From: Pycnococcus provasolii
Taxonomy: Eukaryota > Chlorophyta > Pseudoscourfieldiophyceae > Pseudoscourfieldiales > Pycnococcaceae
Length of the DNA: 64,000 bases
Assembly (NCBI GenBank): GCA_938743325.2
Contig: OW568889.1
Span: 1 to 64,000 of the forward strand
Direction of reading: 5' to 3'
In this document: positions 24,565 to 34,719 of the stretch, piece by piece
Position numbering within the stretch: the stretch's first letter is position 1
How the letters are laid out: the number at the start of each line of letters is the position of its first letter
Notes under the pieces: generated by a model
What the model was told of the DNA's origin: nothing
The model's input: only the letters and a program-made list of their open reading frames with translations
Databases searched by the model: none
Position numbers and translations under genes: made by a program

Positions 24565-26472
24565 TTACCAGAGCCACCAATGGTCGAGTTCCCAGCTTCC
24601 GGTTTCCGGACGAAGGCCCTCCTCCTTCGCCCAGCGACGCATGAGCTCCCAAGCCGTCTGCGTCGGCCAAGCTCGCGGGCGTGGGCCCTCAGCCTGGTGG
24701 ATGATGCGTTCGTCGTTCCAGATTTCAACCAGCAAAGCGACGTGCACGCGCTCGCCGTTCGCCTCACCATTCTCGTACATCATGTACTCAAGACTCCAGA
24801 ACGAACTCACACCGCTGCGTGCACGGCGGCAGTACTTTTCCAAATTGTATCCCATGTTGTGTTCGCCTTGCAGGCAGTTTCCGAGGAGCTGCCCCTGCGC
24901 TTCGAGGCGGGCTGAACTGAGAATCTCTTCGAAGCGAACGAGAGCCATCGCCTGATCTCCCAGCTCGGGGATGTGCACCGGCTCCTCAAAGCGCGTTGGT
25001 CGTATGCCAACGTGATTGCGCTGAAATCTCTCCCCCTGGCTGTTCAAGGCTGTAAGAGCCGATGCAGCACCACCCCACGTCTGGCTGAGCTCGGCGAGGC
25101 GACTTGGCGTGCGTCCCTTGAGACTCCACGACGGATTTCGGCGATGCTCCTCGAACATAAATGCCAACGCTGATTCCACGCTTTGGATTGTGTGCCAACC
25201 ATCTTCGGCATCGTCGGACGAGGATGTCGAAAACACCGCGGGACGTGCGAGGAGCATGTTTGTGGACTCGGAGACGGCGGAGACGGCATTGTTCGCTGCC
25301 GCTGCTGTTGCTGCACCTTGCAGAGACGCAACGGCATCGTCCGTAAAGAACGCGGGCGATGGCCAGTCTTCCTTGGCAATGGAATCCACGCGAGTGGCGG
25401 CGAATGCGACAGCCTCGCGCGCAAACGATCGACGCGCCTCCGCCTCGTCCGTCTGAGCAAGCAGGTCCGTAAGGACGGCACCGCCCTGCGCCGTTGCTAG
25501 TGCGTGGTAGCACGCCGCGGCGATGCGAATCTGCTGCTCCTCGGTGATGGAGTTGTTGTTTGTTGCCGTGCGCTGCATGCCCAGGCTCACAGCAAGAGCG
25601 TACGCGCCTGCACAATACTCCACTCCTCGCATGCGTGCTGCTTCCAGAGACGTGTGGACAGCACTGCCGCCATCGGACAGCATTTTGATTTCCGCCTTGG
25701 TAAGATTCGCATCGAGGTGTCCTTTGAGGGCAGCCTTGAGGCTTCCCCCTGCACCGACATCAACGAGCGAACGCACAAAAGGCAGAGCCGACTGCGACGA
25801 TCGGCGCAGAGAATTGGCCGACCACGCGGATGGTGTTGACGACGCCGGTGGCAAAAGGCTGTGCACGAGCAAGCTGGGTGGAGGATGTTCGCAGAGGCAG
25901 TGTGTAAGGAGGTTGGAAAGCTGCACGTCGACATCTCCGGCGTCACCAATGCGTGGGAAACGTGCGTGACGTAGCCACAGCAGGTGCATGTCCTGCGTCT
26001 CCTCGTCGTTTGCTGTCGCTTCGTCAAAGGACGTCATGGGCGTCGTCCAGTCTTCAGGCGCGTTGATGAATGTGAATTCAGAATCGTCGTCGTCGTCGTC
26101 GTCATCTGTCATCGCCATCGCAATCATGACGGATGCGTTCGCAAGTGCAAAGGCACCAAGCGGCGTCGCAAAGAGCGCCGTGGTATCGTCGCGTGCTTCC
26201 AGGAGCTGGTCCAGAATGGATTCCGCTTTTGAGCGCGTGCTAATGGAGGGCGCACAGTTCATGCGGCGTTTCGCAGCCATGGCGAGGACACCACGGTGCT
26301 CGTCGGACCAATGGTCGACGATGACCACCTCAGCGCCATCATCACGAGCTGGCGAGGAAGGCGACGACGACGAATATGGCGAAGGCGATGGCTCGAACGC
26401 ACCCCCATTCCCTCGGCGGAAGAAGGCGTGGCAAGAGTGGCGCGTAAGAGGGCGAGACGGACGGAGCGCCAT
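24565..26472 (-). CDS. Protein with a PcfJ-like C-terminal domain
   Basis: A 635-residue protein. The first ~480 residues are Ala/Ser-rich, helical and not recognised, with a seven-Asp run near residue 125. The C-terminal part (about 500-635) contains LLGNCLQGEHNMGYNLEKY, then a WSLEYM strand, VALLVEIWN and IIHQAEGPRPRAW. This order (Cys-containing turn, Tyr, SL strand, EI strand, QxxG) resembles the PcfJ-like domain, known mainly from plasmid and phage proteins of unknown biochemistry. The match is by eye and needs a profile search. A short Arg/Ser-rich N-terminus could target an organelle. Confidence 0.55.
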   Translation of the reverse strand: MALRPSRPLTRHSCHAFFRRGNGGAFEPSPSPYSSSSPSSPARDDGAEVVIVDHWSDEHRGVLAMAAKRRMNCAPSISTRSKAESILDQLLEARDDTTALFATPLGAFALANASVMIAMAMTDDDDDDDDSEFTFINAPEDWTTPMTSFDEATANDEETQDMHLLWLRHARFPRIGDAGDVDVQLSNLLTHCLCEHPPPSLLVHSLLPPASSTPSAWSANSLRRSSQSALPFVRSLVDVGAGGSLKAALKGHLDANLTKAEIKMLSDGGSAVHTSLEAARMRGVEYCAGAYALAVSLGMQRTATNNNSITEEQQIRIAAACYHALATAQGGAVLTDLLAQTDEAEARRSFAREAVAFAATRVDSIAKEDWPSPAFFTDDAVASLQGAATAAAANNAVSAVSESTNMLLARPAVFSTSSSDDAEDGWHTIQSVESALAFMFEEHRRNPSWSLKGRTPSRLAELSQTWGGAASALTALNSQGERFQRNHVGIRPTRFEEPVHIPELGDQAMALVRFEEILSSARLEAQGQLLGNCLQGEHNMGYNLEKYCRRARSGVSSFWSLEYMMYENGEANGERVHVALLVEIWNDERIIHQAEGPRPRAWPTQTAWELMRRWAKEEGLRPETGSWELDHWWLW

Positions 26473-26666
26473 CGCTCACACAGGTGCTCTTCGGCGACAC
26501 GTCGACGAAGTGATGTTGAGGTGAGGTTGATTTTGCCACGCGTCAAATTAGGGGTTGGTTCGGCACACCCCTGGGAGAGTTCGGGGTTTTAGCCTGCGCA
26601 TGATTGATTCGTCGGAACAGCTGCTCAGCGTAGACCACTTTGCTTTATCATAAATACGCACTTGTT

Positions 26667-27911
26667 TTACAAACCCACCTTAGCGTCACGCAACACACGC
26701 AACGTGGCGACGAGGGCCACCCGCGGATCGCCCGACGGCGGGTCTGGCAACTTCGCTTGTTGAAATGTCTTCAACGCCGCGGTGATTAAAGGCGCGATCT
26801 CAGGCGACGTGGCAGCGGCGAGAAAAGGGTTCGCGCGGCGCTCCTCTCCGAGCGTCGACCAACCGAATGCAGTCTTAGCCTCGCGCGCTTGCTTGCCTCG
26901 AACAGCTTCGTCGGCACGCCACGCCTCGTCCGAAAACACGTGCGCAGCAAATGCCGCATTCGCTGGGCCGTACTCGTGTCCCGTTAGAGTTAGGCATGAA
27001 TCGGGCAGCGCCTTTCGGCGCGTCGGTGGCGGCTGGCCCACTCCACCACCCGCTGATGTCGCTTGCCCCTGCTCACCGAATGCCCACGCCAGTGCTCTTG
27101 TAGCTTCCTCCGCTGTATTTTCAAAGAATTTTCCCACTCCCAGGCGAAACAGCGCGTCGCCCGTAAACACAGCTCTTGCACTAGGCAAACGCGCATCCTC
27201 TTCATCGTCACGCAAACTTGGTTGCATCATGACGAGGTTTTTATTTGGCGCCTGCGCGACGTCAAAGTCAATCTCCTCCGAAGTCGCTGGCGCGACGTAA
27301 AACGACGCGTGGCCTTTCGTGTGAAGTCCATAGACTGGAAGCATGCCTATGGCGACTTTCCCGCCAACAATCGCAAACACTCCAGGCTGTTTGATTGCGT
27401 GCGTCGTCTCAGGTACATTATCTTTCGCAGGTGCGATAATTGGCACATCTGGAAGTTCTCTTCTGACATCCGCGTGTCCCGCGCAGTGGTCCCAGTGGTG
27501 GTGCGTGCACAAAACAAGCGCAAGTTTCGCGTCCAGCTTTGTGCACATCTGCGCGGTACTTCGGTAGTCGGCAACGTCCACCGCGACCGCCAGTCTGCCA
27601 TCAGTTTTCGTTTCTACCACCATCAAGTACGACCAGTTATCAGACAAGACGGGCACGGCGTGAATCGTGAGTCCTAGCGCTACGTCGGCAAGAATGACGT
27701 CTGTGTCGTTCGGCAAGGACGTGTGTGGCTTCGCCCCCGTCGCCATGCGAGTGAGAAAGCGTCCGATGGCAGTGTTGTAGACGGGGTAGAGTATGCGCAA
27801 AGCGGTGGATCGGTGTAGGGACAGGCCGACACGTGTATGTGCGTTGTTCATGGAGGGCGAGGGCGAGGGCGAGGGCGAGGGCGAGGGCGAGGGCGGCGCG
27901 TCGTCCGCCAT
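26667..27911 (-). CDS. Metallo-beta-lactamase hydrolase, glyoxalase II type
   Basis: A 414-residue protein. The zinc-binding motif THHHWDH is at residues 136-142, followed by a GHASF His, GDALFRLGVGKFFE and TLTGHEYGPANAAFA with the last ligands, in the order of hydroxyacylglutathione hydrolase (glyoxalase II). That enzyme hydrolyses S-lactoylglutathione to lactate and glutathione in methylglyoxal removal. A ~75-residue extension precedes the core, starting with a Ser-Pro repeat encoded by GAGGGC hexamers, then a basic Arg-rich piece that could target mitochondria. The C-terminus has additional inserts. ATG at 27911 (MADDAPPSPS) is chosen; the open frame extends to 28292 but that part overlaps the promoter. 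Confidence 0.85.
   Translation of the reverse strand: MADDAPPSPSPSPSPSPSPSMNNAHTRVGLSLHRSTALRILYPVYNTAIGRFLTRMATGAKPHTSLPNDTDVILADVALGLTIHAVPVLSDNWSYLMVVETKTDGRLAVAVDVADYRSTAQMCTKLDAKLALVLCTHHHWDHCAGHADVRRELPDVPIIAPAKDNVPETTHAIKQPGVFAIVGGKVAIGMLPVYGLHTKGHASFYVAPATSEEIDFDVAQAPNKNLVMMQPSLRDDEEDARLPSARAVFTGDALFRLGVGKFFENTAEEATRALAWAFGEQGQATSAGGGVGQPPPTRRKALPDSCLTLTGHEYGPANAAFAAHVFSDEAWRADEAVRGKQAREAKTAFGWSTLGEERRANPFLAAATSPEIAPLITAALKTFQQAKLPDPPSGDPRVALVATLRVLRDAKVGL
27853..27893. repeat. GAGGGC hexamer microsatellite in coding DNA
   Basis: About seven GAGGGC units, read as Pro-Ser codons on the minus strand near the N-terminus of the glyoxalase II-like protein. The number is a multiple of three per unit, so expansion keeps the frame. 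Confidence 0.9.
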
Positions 27912-28090
27912 GGAACGTAAAGAACGTGATGGTGGGTGATCAATCGCTCCCGAAGCCCATCCCCTGATTTTAAAACTGTCTTCCAATCCCCCAAACTTCT
28001 TTACTGTCTGTCTCTCTCTTACGTTGCGTTCCATGCGGATGTGAAGTTGCATTCCTGCGGTTGGGCGTGGCGGGAGACACGAAGGGGTGG

Positions 28091-29467
28091 ATGATGGCGG
28101 CTCCAATTCGCCACCATGCCGTCCCGCGTTGCCAAGTGTTATCAGGCGTTCGTGCACGTCGGCGGACACACACGCGCGCTCATGCACGTGCAATCCTTGC
28201 AGCAGCAGCAGCAGCAGCGAGCCATAAAACACCCACTGCGCAGCAAGCCATCCAAGAAGCTTCCACGCTCGAGCACCTTGCGGCAGCATCAAACTTACTC
28301 GTGTTGCCTGACGAAATCAACTCTCAGCAAAGTCACCTCAAACAGCACATACACCAGATTAAAAGACAGGCGGCGGCGACGCGCGCGCTCGTCAAGGCTG
28401 TGAAGTTATCACGCGCGTCGGCGCAAGATGGACAAGAATACTGCTCAAAACTTGCGCGGTTCGCAAGAGCAGCCGCCTTGCCATCCACCGCCACGGAAGA
28501 CGATGCGGCGGACGCGGCGCGATGTGCAACGGCGCTGCACGCAATTGCAAGTCTCGTCGCATACGGAAATCACCATCTTTCGGACCACGTGCTCGAGTAT
28601 GCATCTCAGCTCGCAGTACGCGTCGACGCACATGTCAAAAGCCTTCCGCTCTCGCTTGCCACGCAAACACGGTGGGCGTGCGAGTGCCTTGGCGTTGACG
28701 CCACACCCGAAGCAATAACTTTCGTGGCATCGCAAGCGCCATTTCATGTTAGTGTCGGTGAATTGCAAGATGCGCTCGATGTCCAGCTCCTCGCAGATGC
28801 CATTCCGTTCGCCAAGGAGATGCTCGTAACGCGAAGTGGGACCAAGGTGCTTGAGCGGCGGAGCACCTGCTGGATGGCGGACGAAGACGTCGGTGGCCTC
28901 GCCTATAGCGGCAAGATCATGCTCCCCAAGCCCTTCGTGCGAGAAGTGGCTGAGCTGCGCGATGCGCTGCACGCGACGTACGGATTCTACAGCGATTGCT
29001 GCTTAATTAATCTGTATGCCGACGGGTCGTGCGCATGCCGTTGGCATTTTGATCCAGAGCACGGCGAGGCACTTGACGTTCCACGCGCGAAGTGGGATGC
29101 AAGGCAGGCGGTAGTTAGCGTTGGTGCCAGCCGACGCTTCGTCTTCCGACCGCGGCGCATGTCTGGCGATCCTTCTCCGCAAATGAAAGACGAGGATGTG
29201 CATCAATTTGTTGTTCGGGAGGGTGACGTCGTCTGGATGTACGATGACTGTCAGGACGCGTGGGAGCACGCTGTTCTAAAAGACGACGACGGTTGCGTCG
29301 AAGCTGGCCCTCGCATATCGATTGTCTTTAAGTCTGCTCTCATACAGCCTGGTGGAGGCAAGGGCCACCCGCTGAATAAAGCTGGCAGCCGTCGTGAGCG
29401 CGCGAGGCGCCGGGATGCCGGGAAGCAAGTGCCGAAAGGAAAGAATAAAAGGAGGACGCGTGCGTAG
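28091..29467 (+). CDS. AlkB-like 2-oxoglutarate/Fe(II) dioxygenase
   Basis: A 458-residue protein. The C-terminal 180 residues hold the AlkB core: NLYADGSCACRWHFDPEHG with iron ligands His319 and Asp321, distal His393 in WEHAV, and Arg408 in PRISIVFK for 2-oxoglutarate. AlkB homologues remove methyl groups from DNA, RNA or proteins. The first ~240 residues are helical, with an Ala-rich stretch (residues ~37-43) that could end a targeting peptide; they are not recognised. The tail is basic (RERARRRDAGKQVPKGKNKR), suiting nucleic-acid binding or nuclear entry. The ATG at 28091 is the first in frame after the divergent promoter. Substrate cannot be told. Confidence 0.85.
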   Translation: MMAAPIRHHAVPRCQVLSGVRARRRTHTRAHARAILAAAAAAASHKTPTAQQAIQEASTLEHLAAASNLLVLPDEINSQQSHLKQHIHQIKRQAAATRALVKAVKLSRASAQDGQEYCSKLARFARAAALPSTATEDDAADAARCATALHAIASLVAYGNHHLSDHVLEYASQLAVRVDAHVKSLPLSLATQTRWACECLGVDATPEAITFVASQAPFHVSVGELQDALDVQLLADAIPFAKEMLVTRSGTKVLERRSTCWMADEDVGGLAYSGKIMLPKPFVREVAELRDALHATYGFYSDCCLINLYADGSCACRWHFDPEHGEALDVPRAKWDARQAVVSVGASRRFVFRPRRMSGDPSPQMKDEDVHQFVVREGDVVWMYDDCQDAWEHAVLKDDDGCVEAGPRISIVFKSALIQPGGGKGHPLNKAGSRRERARRRDAGKQVPKGKNKRRTRA

Positions 29468-29519
29468 AACCTTATATGCTTAAGGATGTAAATTTACAAA
29501 GAAGAGAGAAAATCTAAGT

Positions 29520-32500
29520 TCATTTTACGGCTGTGGCAGGACGCGCCATTTCGCCGTCCGCTGTCGACCGAACGTCGTCATTGTAAAGGGCAATCGCGTT
29601 GTCGTCGTCGTCGTCGTCGTCGCTCAGTCCTTGCGATTCGCCGGCGTTGCCGCCGGTAAAGAGGACAAATTCTTGACAACCCTCTGCAGAGGCCATCTTT
29701 GCCGTTCCGACAAAGACAACCGCGTCGTCGAACAAAACGCGGAATTCGCGAACGCCTCGGCGTTTTGTCTTCACATAATTCCATATGCGAAGCGACGAGA
29801 AGCGGTGTCCGCTGGAAATGCACGGAAGCAGGAGACAAACTTCCGCCTTGCCAGTCCACGGCGCAAGCCAGCTGCTCGCAACGTGATCTTCGCTGTGCAC
29901 GCCGTCCGCAAGCTTGTTCGGCGTTCGCGGGTCGTCGTCGCTGACGCTCCAGGGTGACGCAAATACGTTCGCGGGATCGAGAGGAAAGCCTTCGCATGTC
30001 GTCGCATCAACGAGTTCCACACCCTGCAGGCCGACGTAGTGCTTGTCTCCCCAAGTGCGCGAAACGACAATCTTCACGTGGCTGAACGCTACGGGTGCAA
30101 GGTCTGCCACACCGCCGACGCCACGAGAAGGCGAGGGTTGCATAGCATCACTCGAGAGAGATGTGAGGACGAGCTCCTGTGCAAACTCGCTGACCCACGG
30201 GACGCCAGGCGCCTTGCGCACCCAAACACCATCCACGGGGCCAAGGGCAACCCCGTCCAGCAACACGCGTACGAGGCGCACGCCACGAGAAGCGTCGTCC
30301 ACGTTCTTGTTGTAGTTGTGCACACAGAGAGTGTGAACCTCTCTCTTCGGATCGAGAGTCAGTTCCACGAACGTTCCTCCGCCAGGCTCGAATGGCGCAA
30401 GCCACGTGTGCGAGACGTCGTCGAGAACGCCGTCCAGAAGCTTATCAGCCGTGCGCGGATCTGCGGAAGTACCATCCATCGCCTCGAAGTGCGGCGCACC
30501 AGTCGCGCTGAGAATTTCTACGGGCGTGCCACTCGCGTCAAGCAGCGATATGTTCGACAAACCAGCGTAGTTGGCATCACCCCACGTCGCAAGCACCTCC
30601 AAACGAAGCAGCCGGCCTTTGACGCCAGCTGCGCTCGACGTCCCTGAGGTGAATGCCGCCGCAGACGACGACGACACCGGAGCTGTGGCACCTAGAGCTG
30701 CACCGCCGATGGCTGTGAAAGGGCGGTTCATGCTGGCACGAAGGCTTGCCGCTTTCGTAGATTCGTCCTCCTTCTCCGCGGTCGGTGGACGCTGCAGTCG
30801 CTCGATATCCTGGGTTATTATTAAGGTGGGTGGTTAATAGGGTTAATAGAGTTTTCAGGGCTATTGGGTTGTTATGGTTGTTGGATTACCTCAGCCGTGA
30901 TGGCGTCATCGCCCAAGAGCGAATCGTCAGTCGCCGCGATTGCCTCCAGGCAAGCTTCGCTCTCCGTGAATAGAATGCACTCCGCTGCTTGGTAGCATCC
31001 CACGGCGGATCCAGGTGCGCGCCCCAACTCACCCTGGAAGATTGGCAGGCCGTCCAGAAGCACCGAGCAGTGGCGTACGCCGCGGTGGCTGTGTATGCGA
31101 CTGATTGTTTAAGATGATCGTCGTGTTAGTCAGGGTAAGTCAAGTTGTTTCAGCAAGAGAACAAGGCAAGAAGAAAGTTATACCTCTTATTGTAATTCCA
31201 GATGCGCAGCATGCCAAGCGCTACTGCGGGAGATGTTTCAGGAGCTAGCGCGAAGCTCACGACGTGCTCCTGCTGGCGTGTGAATGGCGCGAGCCACATG
31301 TGCACGTCGTCGGACGTGGCGAACACGCCGTCGATGAGCTTATCTGGGGTTCGAGGGTCGTCTTCTAGTCCCGGAAGTTCACTCACGGACGATGGACTTG
31401 CGCCGAGAAGCTGCAGCGGGATTTCAGCGCCCGATCGGTCGAATGCCTGCACGCCAGCGAGCCCAATGTAGTGGCGATCGCCCCATGTTGTGTGGAGCAG
31501 GAGGTCGAGCACGTGACCAGCTGGCTCAAGTGGAATAATGAAGTCCGCCGTAGGCTGCTGTCCCTCTGCGTTGCCGGCAGAAAGCTCCGGCGTTGTGGCC
31601 GACGCCATGAGCACACCCGAGCTATTTGGCTGCTCGTTGAATGCATCGAGAGCGTCAGGCAAATCGAGGGGAAGCTCGGCGCCCACACTTGCCAGGAGGT
31701 TGTCCTCGTCGTGCAAGGAACCGCGCAGCATTGGCGCGAGATCATCCGAATCTTTGGAAGTACCGACACCCCGCTGAAGACGGCCCGCCTGCGTGCGGCT
31801 GAAGAATGCCAGACTATCCCAACTCGCCTCGAGATGGCTGTTGCCACGCTGGCGGCGGCGAGGATGTGGTGCCGGCTCCTCGCTCGCTATTGGTGCTGCC
31901 GACGCATCTTTTTCTTCGTCTTCGTCGCTGGTTGCAGCGCGCCGCGGCCCTGCGGGCGTTCCCGCACGCCGTCCCGCGGACGGCATTCGGGAAGCAGAGG
32001 CACGAAGTGTCGACGTGTCCTCCGCTCCCGTCGCTTCCTGCTCCTCGCTTTTTGCGTCAGCAAACCAAAGCGGGCGGGCGGCAGCACCGTCACTGTCCGC
32101 AATCTTCGTAGATTTTTTCTTCAGCGCGGAGGCTGGACTGGCATTCACCGCCGCCGTCGTCGATGCCTTGGCGCCCTCGTCCATCCTATCCGTCTGCACA
32201 GCGGTTTCGCAAGTTTCGGGAGTAAGTGGTGCCTGCGGCGGGCTGGTGCTTGCTGGCAACGCGGCACCTTGTATGTCGTCAGTCTGCGCCGCCGATGACT
32301 TTGTCGGCACTTCCGCCTGAAAGCACTTGTCCACTCCAGCAGAGGATGTTGCCTCCCTTGCCGCCCTTGCCTCGGCAGCAGCCTCGTCGCCGAGCGAAAT
32401 GCCCTGCTCAAGGGCCTCAAGTGCGCGCATGAGCTCAGCACGACGCGCGCCATCGAGCGCACGCATGCGACGCATGATCGCAATGTCGTCGGCTGCCGGT

Positions 32501-33453
32501 GCTGCACTCGCGGGAGTCGCGCTGGGAATCTCGTTCGCGGTCGTCGCCGGCTGTATCCGGTGGCGTGCACTCGCCTGCCTGTTCTCCTCCTTGAGCGCCT
32601 GGACAACGCGGCTGATCTCCGCAACGTCCTTCGCGGCACTTTTCAGGCTTGCGTTCTCAGCCTTGACGCGTGTCGCGCTGAGTGGCCGAGACGACATGCG
32701 CGCAGGCGGCGCCTCGTCCTCCAGCGGCGCCGTCGCTTCCTCCTCAAGCTCGTCGACGGGATCTTCCACCACCTCATCGTCGTCGACGTCGTCTTGATGT
32801 TGAAAGTACACACTTCTTTGCTGCTGCTGCTGCTGCTTGTACGGGCTGTCTAGTTCGACGTTGTCCAGTTCGTCCTCCTCCTCGATGTCGTCGAACGTCT
32901 CGTCGCCGTAGTCGACGAAGCCTTCGTCCGGCGCCTCCGCTGCAACGGCGGCATGCTGTGCCAAGCTGTCTACATTGGGTGGCGTAACAATCTCCGCCTG
33001 CTCCCGACGATAGGTTGACAGTGCGGCTGCGTACCCCGCCGCGGCCGACGCGTCCACCCAGTTTCTGCGCGGTGGTCTGATGCCCGCCGCTGCGGCGGCC
33101 GCCGCGGCGGTCGCCTCCCTCTTCCTTCGTTCGTCGACGCTCTGCGCGTTCGCGCCGTTCAGCGCGGTCATGAATCCCTCTTCCCTTCTCCGCAGCTCCT
33201 CCAAGTGCGACTCCTGAGGCTGAGGCTGGGAGGTTGCCAGGGCGTTGGAGGCCGCCAGGGCGTTGGAGGCCACACCCACAGCAGGGGGCCCGGCACACCA
33301 CTGCTTTCTCTGAGGCGGCTGAGAAAGCAGCGGGGAAGAATTGCTGCAAGGAGGAGCATCAAGTCCACATGTCCCATCATCCAGCCCCATCATCCTGGAG
33401 CTGCTGTTCTCTTCCAAGGACTCTTCACCGTACGGCCCAGGCGGGGACGGCAT
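29520..33453 (-). CDS. KATNIP: Katanin-interacting protein, KATNIP (three exons)
   Basis: Exons on the minus strand: 33453-31184, 31100-30890 and 30809-29520, giving about 1,256 residues. The first ~640 residues are acidic, Ser/Ala-rich and disordered. The rest holds repeated KATNIP (DUF4457) modules: LLLHTTWGDRHYIGLAG with a DDPRTPDKLIDGVF stretch, then RIWNYNK|SRIHSHRGVR across intron 1, LEVLATWGDANYAGLSN, and VVSRTWGDKHYVGLQG ending LRIWNYVKTKRRGVRE. Both splices keep frame and restore domain sequence. KATNIP binds katanin and sits at basal bodies; loss causes Joubert syndrome in humans. I chose ATG 33453; the open frame extends to 33591. Human KATNIP is about 1,600 residues, so this is shorter. 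Confidence 0.9.
30810..30889 (-). other. KATNIP intron 2
   Basis: An 80-bp phase-0 intron: donor GAG|GTAATC at 30889, acceptor CCCAG|GAT ending at 30810. CTATTAACC words may serve as branch sites. Confidence 0.88.
31101..31183 (-). other. KATNIP intron 1
   Basis: An 83-bp phase-2 intron: donor AAGAG|GTATAA at 31183, branch-like TGACTAAC at 31132-31125, acceptor AATCAG at 31101. Splicing creates NKSRIHSHRGVR, conserved in KATNIP. Confidence 0.92.
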
Positions 33454-34719
33454 GACGGAACAGAAGAAGAATCTTGATTTTTTTTCGAAATGAACTTTCA
33501 AAAACGAAGAGAAGAGGGCAGGAGGGGGAAAGACAAGCAGGCCGCGGAAAGGAGCTCCCTCCCGGGATCCCCTCCCCCTCCCCGGGAACAACGGCGAAGC
33601 AGCTCATAAGTGGCCGCGGGATAGTCCCACGGGCTTTCCGCTTCTCGGGCGGGCCCCCTTTCCCCTGCTTGGGGATACCTCCTTGCTCATTTCCCCTTGA
33701 TGGGAAGAGGCCCGCCTCAACTTCGTTGCGGATTGTGTGGGAGCAGTGAGTGGCGCGCCGGGCTGAATTGGATGCAAGGACGTCGTGCACACGTGCGCTA
33801 GCTGGAGTGGCTGAATCGGCGGCGGCGGGCGGCTCATCTGGTGGCGGCTCGGCGGCGGCGCAAGCTGCAATCACGCCGGCGTACATCACCAAGTACGTCG
33901 AGCTATGCTCAGCAACGCCTAACCATTGGGCCGACCTAAACAGTTCCAAGGCGTACGTGAAACATGCGACCGCACCATATCCCGGGGATAATTCCGAAAC
34001 GAGCGGACCCGAACAAGTTATCTCTCGCCACCACCTCCGGGAACTTGCAGAACAAAGCTTGCATGATCTTGCGGCCCCACGAGGCCCCACGAGGCCTCTG
34101 ACCCCTCCATGGGTCAGGGGGGATGCGCCGCCTCCGGTTGGAGAGTGGTCACGCGGTCGAAATTCCCGACATCGTCAAGTGGTGGTTTGCTGAGAAACGA
34201 GACAAGATCGTCACGCGATTTAATGTGCGATACGCAATGAAGATGATTAGGGGTTTGACGAAAATTGATATCTCAGCGAGTACGTGTCCGTTTTGGACGA
34301 GGTAAAGGCGTAGCGGTCTAGCCTAGGACCCTAGTGACCTGCCAATACCACTTGGACGACAGGAGAACACGTCCCACGCACAGGGTACACGTTTGGACAC
34401 AACCCTGTGCTACATCCCTTACGACTTTCGGTGGGGCGGACACCCATGTTTAGTTTTACCGCCTCTTTGGTTCTGTCCCCGACCTTAGTTTGACCATGAT
34501 CCACATCGGGGCCTTAAGTCGAAAATGCCGCGTGCCGCGTGCGAGTGGTACTGTATACAATGCGCGTGCCTCTTTTCCCTCCGTGCGTCGTGCGATCGAT
34601 CTCCGGGCGGCACTTGGCAAACCGCTTCCGGGGCGCCCACGTGCGTCGTCTTCCACGGGTTCGCGCGAACCAAGGTCACCAAACGCAACCCCGGGGTGAT
34701 GCTGATGCCCTCCGCCACC
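33454..34719. other. Divergent intergenic region, 1.27 kb
   Basis: Lies between KATNIP (minus) and the ATAD3 fusion (plus). Near KATNIP it is purine-rich on the plus strand. A 147-codon plus frame (33750-34193) and a 60-codon frame (34123-34305) that overlap in different frames show no known domain; the latter has PDIVKWWFAEKRDKIVTRFN, which looks protein-like but could be an exon or relic. A small inverted repeat TGACCC-CTCCAT-GGGTCA lies near 34099. Confidence 0.45.

Noticed and set aside
26667-29467. Operon-like pairing of the hydrolase and AlkB genes
   Set aside because: They are divergent with separate starts, as expected for nuclear eukaryotic genes sharing a compact promoter.
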